DNA from: Ferrimonas lipolytica
Lineage (GTDB): Bacteria; Pseudomonadota; Gammaproteobacteria; Enterobacterales; Shewanellaceae
Length of the DNA: 64,000 bases
Assembly: GCF_012295575.1 (NCBI RefSeq)
Contig: NZ_CP051180.1
Span: 744,001-808,000, forward strand
Direction of reading: 5' to 3'
Shown: positions 47,377 to 55,106 of the stretch, piece after piece
How the letters are laid out: each line of letters begins with the position of its first letter
Numbering within the stretch: the first letter of the stretch is position 1
Notes under the pieces: generated by a model
Seen by the model: the letters and a program-made list of their open reading frames with translations, nothing else
What the model was told of the DNA's origin: nothing
The model's database searches: none
Translations under genes and position numbers: made by a program

Positions 47377-48735
47377 TTACCCCTCCTTCTCAATAATTTC
47401 TAAGCAAGTTCGTAGTTCTTTGCCAAAGTCGTATTTGCCTGGGCAAACAAAGGTACACAGGGCCAAATCCTCTTCATCCAACTCCAGTGCTCCTAGCTGT
47501 TGCGCTTCATCGGTATCTTGGGCGATGAGATCGCGCACCAAAATAGTCGGCAAAATATCCAATGGCATCACCCGTTCAAGCTGGCCCATAGCAACGATGG
47601 CGCGTTTGTCACCACCGGCGCTAGTTGTCATGTCGAACTTCTTATTCGGCGAGAACAGCGACAACATGGTGCGAGTGATTGAGAAGCGGTCACGGCCGGT
47701 TTTAGCCCACGGCAATAGCTGCCGTTGGTTGTCTTCCGGTAGTGCTGAGATCTGATTGTGGAAACGGCCAAGGAAGTCGTGGGCATCATCTGCTTTGTGA
47801 CCAGATAACACTGAGCCTGAAACAATACGGTAAAGATCGCCCGAGATTTCACTGCTTAGGTTAGGGCTAAGCTCGGCGCCAATTGGGGTTCGAATTAAGC
47901 GCGGATTGATGATGCTCGGCCCAGCCAATGAAACGATTCGATCGGTGTATAGCTCACCGGTTTGGAACAGCTTGCCGTAGGCAATAACGTCTTGATAACC
48001 AATATGCCAAACTGTGCGCTCTAAGCTCACTGGCATAAGGTGATGAATGTGTGTGCCGACCAATCCGGCTGGATGAACACCACCAAAGCGTTGGTTGTGA
48101 ACATTTGGCAGGTCTTGGCCTGGTAGATGACCGTTGTCATCTTGGCACAGGAACAGCTTGCCATCGGTTAATTTGGTTAGCAGTACCAGCCCTGCTTCGA
48201 ACGCTTGAGGGTGTTCAGCGATGATTTGGCGGGGATCTGCGGCTAATGGATTGGTATCTATCGCGGTAACAAAAATTGCTGCCGGGACTGCGTTGGGGGC
48301 TGGTACCTTAGAGAATGGACGGGTACGCATTGCAGTCCATAAGCCACTGTCTAAAAGGTTCTGAGTGACTTCAGCACGACTTAGCGAAGTAACATCATCA
48401 TAGCGATTGAAGCAAACTTGTTCGTTGCCGCTAACCCTAATGACCACCGACTGAAGTACACGTCGTTCACCGCGGTGAATTGCGACTATCTCACCTGCTG
48501 CAGGGGCGGTGAAGCATACCCCAGGGGTTTTCTTATCGGCGAATAGAGGCTGCCCTTTAGCTACCTTGTCGCCAACCTCGACTAACATTGATGGTTTTAA
48601 GCCAACATAGTCTTCACCTAACAGGGCAACATGCTGAGGCTGTAGTCGACCGTCAATTATCGCTTTCGGTGTCCCAGCAATCGGGACATCAAGCCCTTTG
48701 GTTATCGTTATAATGTGGTTTGAAGAGTTCGTCAT
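47377..48735 (-). CDS. nqrA: Na+-NQR subunit A
   Basis: First gene of the operon and the cytoplasmic subunit of the complex, 452 residues. The N-terminus (MTNSSNHIITITKGLDVPIAGTP) and the FTAPAAGEIVAIHRGERRVLQSVVI segment (biotinyl/lipoyl-like fold) are typical; the C-terminus carries ELDEEDLALCTFVCPGKYDFG. NqrA interacts with quinone and stabilises the complex. Together with nqrBCDEF it forms the respiratory sodium pump. Confidence 0.96.
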   Translation of the reverse strand: MTNSSNHIITITKGLDVPIAGTPKAIIDGRLQPQHVALLGEDYVGLKPSMLVEVGDKVAKGQPLFADKKTPGVCFTAPAAGEIVAIHRGERRVLQSVVIRVSGNEQVCFNRYDDVTSLSRAEVTQNLLDSGLWTAMRTRPFSKVPAPNAVPAAIFVTAIDTNPLAADPRQIIAEHPQAFEAGLVLLTKLTDGKLFLCQDDNGHLPGQDLPNVHNQRFGGVHPAGLVGTHIHHLMPVSLERTVWHIGYQDVIAYGKLFQTGELYTDRIVSLAGPSIINPRLIRTPIGAELSPNLSSEISGDLYRIVSGSVLSGHKADDAHDFLGRFHNQISALPEDNQRQLLPWAKTGRDRFSITRTMLSLFSPNKKFDMTTSAGGDKRAIVAMGQLERVMPLDILPTILVRDLIAQDTDEAQQLGALELDEEDLALCTFVCPGKYDFGKELRTCLEIIEKEG

Positions 48736-49071
48736 CGAAACACCAACCGCTAAAAATTTAAGTAAGAGAATGATAGAACTTCATTTGCTCAGGTTCTATT
48801 TGAAATGTCACACTTTGGTGTTCAAAATCGACACTTTTATAACAGTATAGTAATAGGAATGCATGAAGGTGGGCATGAATTGAAACTTTTTATGTATATT
48901 TTTTCTTTTGCAATCATGAGCTTGTAATGTACTGCGTTCGGTTTTTTTTGCATTTCATATGCTGTTAATTTTCATTTTGTGTAGTTTTTTTACTAACATG
49001 GCTAGAGTGGTTTGCAGTTCAACTTAGCCCCAAATTTTAGAAATGCTGTTTATTTGAACAATAATTGAGAG
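48736..49071. other. nqrA upstream spacer
   Basis: These 336 bp are A/T-rich, with several T-tracts (near 48895-49000) that would give bent DNA. No gene is seen. The nqr promoter should lie close to 48740-48830 and the promoter of the following SDR gene near the right end. Confidence 0.45.
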
Positions 49072-49746
49072 GTGAAAGTGATTTTAATCACTGGTGCCAG
49101 CAGCGGGCTGGGGGCGCAGATTGCGCAACGGTATGCACAGCAAGGTAAATCATTACTGTTAAGCGGGCGTGATCAACAACGATTACAGCAGGTTAAAGAC
49201 AATTGCTTAGGAAAGGCAGCTACCCACGTGACCGACTTGGCTGAGGCAAAGTCGGTGTCAACCCTGTTTGACGCTTTACCACAACCGCCAGAGCTGATTA
49301 TCCACTGCGCAGGCAGCGGTTACTTCGGCCCATTAACTGAGCAGCAACCGCAACAGATTGTGGCGTTGATCAACAACAACTTGCTATCGGCCACATTAGT
49401 GTTGCAGCAAGCGGTTAAGCGTTATCAGGATCAAGCGGTGACGGTTGTGGTGGTTATGTCAACTGCTGCCCAGGTAGCAAAAGCCGGTGAAAGCAGCTAT
49501 TGCGCTGTTAAGTGGGGCGTACGGGGTTTAGTTGAGTCGTTGCGGTTAGAGCTGAAATATAAGCCAATGAAATTGGTGGCGGTATACCCAGGCGGTATGG
49601 CAACCGAATTTTGGCAAACCAGTGGTAAAGACATAGATCTGTCAAATTTTATGAGCGCTGCTGAAGCGGCACAGATGCTGGTTGATGCACTGCAACACAG
49701 TGCTCGTGGCTTCGTTTCTGATATCACCATTAACCGCACAGAATAA
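49072..49746 (+). CDS. Short-chain dehydrogenase/reductase
   Basis: The 224-residue SDR has the cofactor motif TGASSGLG near residue 8, HCAGSG, and the catalytic Ser in STAAQ with Tyr and Lys in SYCAVKWG. It resembles uncharacterised bacterial SDRs of the DltE/YdfG class; substrate unknown. Start may be the GTG at 49072 or the GTG at 49078, the latter giving better spacing to GAGAGG. Confidence 0.85.
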   Translation: MKVILITGASSGLGAQIAQRYAQQGKSLLLSGRDQQRLQQVKDNCLGKAATHVTDLAEAKSVSTLFDALPQPPELIIHCAGSGYFGPLTEQQPQQIVALINNNLLSATLVLQQAVKRYQDQAVTVVVVMSTAAQVAKAGESSYCAVKWGVRGLVESLRLELKYKPMKLVAVYPGGMATEFWQTSGKDIDLSNFMSAAEAAQMLVDALQHSARGFVSDITINRTE

Positions 49747-49852
49747 ACTTCACGCTGCTAACCTAAACTAACAGTGGGCAGTCTAAATAGTCCTCGACTA
49801 CGCTAATAATTTGAATGAGATACAGGTTAATGATAGCCAAGGAGGGTAGATC

Positions 49853-51406
49853 ATGATGAGCCTTGAACAACAAAGTGTCCCAACAGCTAATAACCCAGAT
49901 GAGGCTCAGTTACAGCGACAACAACTGCTAACTCTCTATCAAGTATCGCCCGACAAAGTGGTTGAGGCGGTTGCCTCTACTGATAAAGCGCGCACATTGT
50001 TGGTGGATTTCGATGAAACCCTATGGCTGCGTAATTCGACCGAGACCTTTCTCGCCAACATCAAACCTGCATTTTTGTTGGCGATCGTTGTTCAATTCCT
50101 AAATCTGTTGAAGCCTTGGCGTTGGCGCAGTGGCTCCGACTCCGAGCATTACCGCGAAGTGATGCGGCTTAAAGTGATCTTGTTTTTGATGCCTTGGGCT
50201 AAGGGGCAATGGTTGCAAGCGGCAGCTTCCCTTGGACCTAAATACGTCAATCAGGATCTGTTGGGAGCCTTACGCCAATCGGGTAATACTAACATTCATG
50301 TTGTTTCTTTCGGCTTTAGTTTCATCATTGAACCTCTTCTGGCAGCGATTGATCCCAACTTTAAGTTAACCATGTCGTCCACCTTTGATAATGCAGTTGA
50401 TTTGCGCCAGCGTGGTAAAGCGCAAACCGTTGTTGATCAGCTCGGACGAGAGGCAGTTGAAGAGAGCGTCTGTATTACCGACAGCTTGCTCGACCAAGAT
50501 CTGTTGCAAATGGCGAAAGTAGGTTTGCTCTGTCAGTGGCCAGCAGCCAAAAGTGAACTGGCAGGGTTGTCACCAATGTTGCCGTTTGTATTCACAAAGA
50601 AAGTAAACCGACCAACCGAGAAGTACTTTACTAGGGTGGTGCTTGGACACGACTATTTGGCGCTGTTTTTGGCATTGGTGCTGGTTAGTAGCCAACCACT
50701 GCTGTGCGCAATCAGCTTGTTGTTATTTGTGATGGCCTTCTTTGCTATATACGAAACCGGTTACTACGAGAACGATCGACTTGGACAGCTGTTGGAGGCT
50801 AAGCCGCGAGTATCGAAACAGTTCATTAAACTGGGCCACCATTTTAATCCACGCTTTGCATGGCTTTGTGGCGCCTTAATCGCGCTGACTGCGGCGTGGT
50901 TGGCCAGTTACGGTGCCAGTTGGCTACCACAATACTTTGAACTGGATGGTGGCGCTGCCGTTGCTGCCATATGGTTGGTGTTTATGGTATTTATGGTCGG
51001 AGTTCGGGCGGTGTTTTACGCTTTCAACCGCACTCCAGTGAAGGGGCGGATTGTGCCCATGCTGCTGCTGCAAGTTGCCCGCAATTGTGGCTACTTCATT
51101 ATCTTTCCCGTAGCGGAGGCCGGTGCCTTGTTTTGCTTGGCGTGGGCGTTGGGTAAATGGTTCCCCTATATGATTTATCGATTCGGTGGTTCCAATATTG
51201 GCTACCCTAATCACTTGGTGACTGGGCTGTTGATGCTGTCGATGGTAGTAATGGTAGGAGCGAGCCACGTTGACGGTTTTGCGCTGTTCTTTAATTGGCC
51301 TGCCGCGGTGGTCGTGCTGTATGTGTTAATTCGTGCAGGCAAGGATTTGTGGTCATTCCGCAGTCAACTTAAGCCGATGCAACCAATTGCTGGGCGTGAG
51401 TTGTAA
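49853..51406 (+). CDS. HAD-like domain fused to a multi-spanning membrane domain, function unknown
   Basis: The 517-residue protein has an N-terminal HAD phosphatase-like domain: motif I LLVDFDETLW near residue 50, VVSFGFSFI as motif II, and CITDSLLDQDLL in place of motif III/IV. From about residue 265 the chain has around seven to eight membrane helices, with the loop YETGYYENDRLG that recalls the Asp-rich loop of UbiA prenyltransferases. Some HAD-UbiA fusions are known in lipid and polysaccharide synthesis, but the match here is weak. AAGGAGGG precedes the ATG. No operon partner is apparent. Confidence 0.7.
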   Translation: MMSLEQQSVPTANNPDEAQLQRQQLLTLYQVSPDKVVEAVASTDKARTLLVDFDETLWLRNSTETFLANIKPAFLLAIVVQFLNLLKPWRWRSGSDSEHYREVMRLKVILFLMPWAKGQWLQAAASLGPKYVNQDLLGALRQSGNTNIHVVSFGFSFIIEPLLAAIDPNFKLTMSSTFDNAVDLRQRGKAQTVVDQLGREAVEESVCITDSLLDQDLLQMAKVGLLCQWPAAKSELAGLSPMLPFVFTKKVNRPTEKYFTRVVLGHDYLALFLALVLVSSQPLLCAISLLLFVMAFFAIYETGYYENDRLGQLLEAKPRVSKQFIKLGHHFNPRFAWLCGALIALTAAWLASYGASWLPQYFELDGGAAVAAIWLVFMVFMVGVRAVFYAFNRTPVKGRIVPMLLLQVARNCGYFIIFPVAEAGALFCLAWALGKWFPYMIYRFGGSNIGYPNHLVTGLLMLSMVVMVGASHVDGFALFFNWPAAVVVLYVLIRAGKDLWSFRSQLKPMQPIAGREL

Positions 51407-51430
51407 CGGTTTATCTAGTGAGCAATAGCA

Positions 51431-51462
51431 AACGGCAACTCAGGTTAGTTGCCGTTGTTATT
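51431..51462 (+). terminator. Terminator-like hairpin after the HAD/membrane gene
   Basis: AACGGCAACT pairs with AGTTGCCGTT around CAGGTT, followed by a weak T-tract (GTTATT). Confidence 0.6.
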
Positions 51463-51519
51463 CCCGTTAATACTGCTTTGTTCGGTTTACTCTATTGGGT
51501 TGCATACCAAGTCACATCC

Positions 51520-52188
51520 CTACATAGCACCTAAAACGCTAATGAATGCCAGTGTAATTCCGACCGCGATTACGCACAACAGCGCCCGTAATGGTTGCCA
51601 CTTTTTATGGCTTACCACACTGCCAACTGCGTTATCCCAGCGAGTGGTTTCGTGTTTTTTAAGATCAAAGTAAGCAAATATTCGAGCGACGAAATTTGCC
51701 ACTGGCAACGCCAATGCTTCGCCTTTTAGCAGTAGGTGAAAGCCACGCTGTAGTGCTTGGGTAAAGCTTAAGTTGTCACCCTGATGACTGGTTACTGTTA
51801 TGCCAAACAGCGCCTTAGCCGGTGTGCTTTTAAAAGTACTAAGACACAAGGCTTCCACTGGTAACCACAACAGATACAGGACCACTCCAGCAACAATGGG
51901 GTTGCTGAGGCTATTGATAAAGTCATCGGTTAATACCGGTGCGAACCACGCCATTATTAAGACCAACAGAAACAGCAGCAGTGGCGCTAATAACAGGATA
52001 TCCACGGTGCGCGCGAATAGGCGCCGCCACGGGTGCAGTGCCGCTGTTTTGGCTTGAATGTTCGCTGTTGGGTCAACGACAGTTTGCGCAGAATGCTCCG
52101 CCTGCACCGTGTTAATCACAGCAGTACCACAGTGGTTACAGAACTTTGCTGACGCGGGTAGGGCGACGCCACATTGATGACAAAACAT
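51520..52188 (-). CDS. Zinc-ribbon RDD family membrane protein
   Basis: The 222-residue protein starts with a double CxxC zinc ribbon (FCHQCG and FCNHCG, residues 2-22), followed by a linker and an RDD domain (from RRLFARTVDILLLAP). Three or four membrane helices and KSTPAKALFGI are typical of RDD proteins. The family is thought to include ion exchangers and membrane adaptors; the function here is unknown. It is followed on the same strand, upstream, by the HU-like gene 23 bp away. Confidence 0.82.
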   Translation of the reverse strand: MFCHQCGVALPASAKFCNHCGTAVINTVQAEHSAQTVVDPTANIQAKTAALHPWRRLFARTVDILLLAPLLLFLLVLIMAWFAPVLTDDFINSLSNPIVAGVVLYLLWLPVEALCLSTFKSTPAKALFGITVTSHQGDNLSFTQALQRGFHLLLKGEALALPVANFVARIFAYFDLKKHETTRWDNAVGSVVSHKKWQPLRALLCVIAVGITLAFISVLGAM

Positions 52189-52211
52189 GGGGTGTAATTA
52201 CTCTCAGTAAT

Positions 52212-52487
52212 TTATCCGCTTACCGCTTGCTTTAGCTGGCTGGCAGGTTTAAATGCGGCCACGGTACGTAATGGGATCTGAATTTCAGCACCAGTTTGTG
52301 GGTTACGGCCACTTCTTGGCAAGTGATGACGGATCTCAAATACCCCAAGCTTGGGTAAATAAACGGTTTCACCCTCGTGTAAGGCTTTACATATCACCGC
52401 TTCCAGTTGGGTTAGAGTGGCTTTGCACGTGGTTTGTGGCAGATCAGACAGTTGCGCCATGCGCTTAATCAATTGAGTGCGATTCAT
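52212..52487 (-). CDS. HU/IHF-family DNA-binding protein
   Basis: The 91-residue protein has the HU fold: MNRTQLIKRMAQLSDLP at the N-terminus and the beta-arm with GVFEIRHHLPRSGRNPQTGAEIQIP, matching the RxGRNPxTGE signature. The start is the ATG complementary to 52485-52487; longer frames add residues not in the family. It is neither classic HupA/HupB nor IHF, having substitutions near the start. Role: nucleoid-associated or specialised DNA bending (inference). Confidence 0.85.
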   Translation of the reverse strand: MNRTQLIKRMAQLSDLPQTTCKATLTQLEAVICKALHEGETVYLPKLGVFEIRHHLPRSGRNPQTGAEIQIPLRTVAAFKPASQLKQAVSG

Positions 52488-52589
52488 TCGGGGTTCCGCG
52501 CAAAAAGGCGGTGTTATACCCCAATGGTTTCGGGCTTGCGAGAGCGGGCGACTCAACCGGATAAAATCCATACTAAATTGGCCGAATTA

Positions 52590-52624
52590 CAGGCAAAAAA
52601 ACGGCACCAAAGAATTAGTGGTGC
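52590..52624 (-). terminator. Orphan minus-strand intrinsic terminator
   Basis: On the minus strand GGCACCAC pairs with the GTGGTGCC-type arm (GGCACCA/TGGTGCC), followed by GTTTTTTT. It lies upstream of the HU-like gene, yet no minus-strand coding gene lies upstream of it, because the next gene (53020) is on the plus strand. Confidence 0.7.
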
Positions 52625-53019
52625 CGCGTAATAACCAACAAGGTCTAGTTTGGGAAGGACAAGCTTCGAGCTTCATACTAGAGTGGTTCGGCCAAGGAAA
52701 GTGTGAACTGGCGCAACCTTGACGGAAACGTTTCAGGCGTTTCTTCACTAAATTTCAATAGATTGTACTGGTTAACCCGAGTTGCTTTCAGCAGTGAGAA
52801 TAATCTGCTTTTAAAATCGTCAAGTTGCGACGAGTAGGGTTAGAAAAGCCCCGTGTCAATTGCTAGCGCAGAGTAAATTACCCAGCTAGTTACCCGCTTT
52901 AAAAATCACCATTTTGGTTAATTCTTTTTCAACCTTAAATCGGTAAACAAAAAGCGATCATGCTGGGTTGGTACAAGGATTGCTGTAATTCAGTAAACCG
53001 AAGTGGAGGTTGATCATAT
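52625..53019 (-). ncRNA. Candidate small RNA upstream of the orphan terminator
   Basis: These 395 bp contain no supported coding gene. The strong minus-strand terminator at 52590-52624 implies a transcript ending there. The transcript could be an sRNA or a long leader. No clear promoter was picked out by eye and no known sRNA family was recognised. The region also contains the plus-strand promoter of the 53020 gene. Confidence 0.3.
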
Positions 53020-53835
53020 ATGGATACAACAGTCCCGCCAATATTGGTGGTTACCGATCTCGATGGCTCCCTATTGGATCACCATAATTACAGCTTTATC
53101 GCGGCTAGCTCTGCCTTGCTGCGACTAAGTGAACTCGATATCCCGGTTATTTGTAACACCAGTAAGACTGAGGCGGAGCTGATGCCGCTGCGCCAGGCTT
53201 TGCACAACACTCACCCTTTTGTTGTCGAAAATGGCAGCGCCGTGCATTGGCCATTGGGCTATTTCCCCGCAATCTCCGGCCATAAACGGGTGTTTGGTGT
53301 AACGCGCCAGCAAGTGATGCAGTGTATTGACGCCGTTCGCTCATTGTTCTCCCCGCCACTAGAGGGGTTTAGTGATTGGAGTGCTCTCCAGTTGATTGCG
53401 CATACGGGCCTAAAAGAGGAGGAAGCGACGCAAGCGCTCAAGCGCAATTACTCCGAACCTCTGTTGTGGCAGCAAGGCGAGCAGGGTCTCATGCAGTTTA
53501 AAAAGCTGATGGAGGCACGAGACTTGCAACTCCTCCAAGGTGGACGCTTTGTGCATGTGCTTGGTCGCTGCGACAAGGGCCAAAGCCTCGAATGGTTACG
53601 TCACGCCTATCAACAAAAGTGGGGGCAAACACCAATCATTATCGCCTTAGGTGACGGCCAGAACGACGTGGCCATGCTGGAACAAGCTGATTGGCCAGTG
53701 GTAATTCGCTCGCCCCAAAATGATGCACCGCAGCTATCTGAAGCTGCACAAAAGCGGTGCATCTACACCGTTGAGTACGGCCCAATTGGATGGAACAACG
53801 CCATTCTGACCATCTTACAACGCTTGGGTATTTAA
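53020..53835 (+). CDS. MPGP-family phosphatase, probable glucosyl-3-phosphoglycerate phosphatase
   Basis: The 271-residue HAD type IIB enzyme has motif I VTDLDGSLLDH, ICNTSKTEAE as motif II, and GDGQNDVAML as motif IV, as in mannosyl-3-phosphoglycerate phosphatases (MPGP, E. coli YedP). The next gene encodes a GpgS-like synthase, so the natural substrate is probably glucosyl-3-phosphoglycerate, giving glucosylglycerate. This is context-based inference. TGGAGG precedes the ATG. Confidence 0.88.
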   Translation: MDTTVPPILVVTDLDGSLLDHHNYSFIAASSALLRLSELDIPVICNTSKTEAELMPLRQALHNTHPFVVENGSAVHWPLGYFPAISGHKRVFGVTRQQVMQCIDAVRSLFSPPLEGFSDWSALQLIAHTGLKEEEATQALKRNYSEPLLWQQGEQGLMQFKKLMEARDLQLLQGGRFVHVLGRCDKGQSLEWLRHAYQQKWGQTPIIIALGDGQNDVAMLEQADWPVVIRSPQNDAPQLSEAAQKRCIYTVEYGPIGWNNAILTILQRLGI

Positions 53836-53868
53836 CGTCGTCACAACAATAACTGAAGGATGAACAGC

Positions 53869-55095
53869 ATGGGTGATTTCTATCAAAACGGTATTATTAC
53901 CACACTCCATAATCTCTCTTGTCGTAGTGCGGCGGAGATGGAAGATGAGTTGGTAAAGTTTTCGAAAACACGGCCAATGAGTTTGGTACTACCGAGCTTA
54001 TACAGTGAACTGCAGGGGCCAGCGTTAGAGAAGATCGTTACCGAGCTGCAACAGGTTCCCTACCTCAACGACATTGTGATTGGTTTGGACCGCGCCAACT
54101 TGGATGAGTATAAGCATGCTTTAAAATATTTTGGGCGGCTGCCGCAATCGCATCGGGTACTTTGGAATGATGGCCCGCGCCTCAAGGCGATCGACAATAT
54201 GCTCCAACAGCAGGGGCTTGCGCCAACTGAGTTGGGCAAGGGGCGTAATGTCTGGTATTGCCTAGGTTACGTGCTCGCAAAGGGCAAAGCGGAGTCGGTC
54301 GCCCTGCACGATTGCGATATCGTGACCTACGACCGTTCGATGCTGGCGCGATTGATCTACCCAGTAGCCAACCCTAGTTTTAACTATGAATTCTGTAAGG
54401 GTTACTACGCTCGTGTTGCCGATAATAAGCTTAATGGCCGGGTGACACGATTATTGGTTACACCGCTGCTGCGCTCACTTATGAAGGTATTGGGGCCGCA
54501 AGATTATCTCGATTATCTCGATAGCTTCCGCTATCCCCTTGCCGGTGAGTTTTCGTTTCGGATTGACGTGATTAATGATCTGCGGATTCCAAGCGATTGG
54601 GGCTTAGAGATTGGAGTGCTGTCAGAGATGAAGCGTAATTACGCCACCAACCGTCTGTGTCAGGTTGATGTTGCTGACTGTTATGACCACAAACACCAAG
54701 ATCTGTCCGCCCACGATGATCAGGGCGGGTTGTCGAAAATGTCCATCGACATATCCAAAGCTATCTTTAGAAAGCTTGCTACTGACGGAGTGGTATTTAC
54801 TTGTTCGACGTTTAGAACTATCAAAGCAACCTATTATCGAGTTGCGCTCGATTTTATTGAAACCTATCGAAATGATGCGGTGATTAATGGTCTAGATTTT
54901 GATGTGCACAAAGAGGAAAAGTCGGTCGAATTGTTTGCCCAAAATGTGTTGAAAGCAGGGCTACATTTTCTCGATAACCCGATGGATAAGCCATTTATCC
55001 CTAGCTGGAATCGAGTGCAGAGCGCGATTCCCGATATCTTTGAGCAGTTAAGCGAAGCGGTCGAAGCAGATCATAAAGAATTCCATCAGTTATAG
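53869..55095 (+). CDS. Glucosyl-3-phosphoglycerate synthase-like glycosyltransferase (GT81 type)
   Basis: The 408-residue protein has a GT-A fold pattern with a catalytic metal site DCDIV (in LHDCDIVTYD) and the earlier GKGRNVWYCLGY nucleotide-sugar segment. Long stretches such as AGEFSFRIDVINDLRIPSDWGLEIG are characteristic of GpgS-like enzymes. The expected reaction is NDP-glucose plus 3-phosphoglycerate to glucosyl-3-phosphoglycerate. The ATG at 53869 is used because AAGGA at 53856-53860 overlaps the earlier ATG. It lies between a matching phosphatase and phosphorylase. Confidence 0.85.
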   Translation: MGDFYQNGIITTLHNLSCRSAAEMEDELVKFSKTRPMSLVLPSLYSELQGPALEKIVTELQQVPYLNDIVIGLDRANLDEYKHALKYFGRLPQSHRVLWNDGPRLKAIDNMLQQQGLAPTELGKGRNVWYCLGYVLAKGKAESVALHDCDIVTYDRSMLARLIYPVANPSFNYEFCKGYYARVADNKLNGRVTRLLVTPLLRSLMKVLGPQDYLDYLDSFRYPLAGEFSFRIDVINDLRIPSDWGLEIGVLSEMKRNYATNRLCQVDVADCYDHKHQDLSAHDDQGGLSKMSIDISKAIFRKLATDGVVFTCSTFRTIKATYYRVALDFIETYRNDAVINGLDFDVHKEEKSVELFAQNVLKAGLHFLDNPMDKPFIPSWNRVQSAIPDIFEQLSEAVEADHKEFHQL

Positions 55096-55106
55096 GGTGT
55101 TGGGGT

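Noticed and set aside
52477-52722. Plus-strand 81-codon frame antisense to the HU-like gene start
   Set aside because: It overlaps the orphan terminator and the HU N-terminus, shows no family motif and has no ribosome site.
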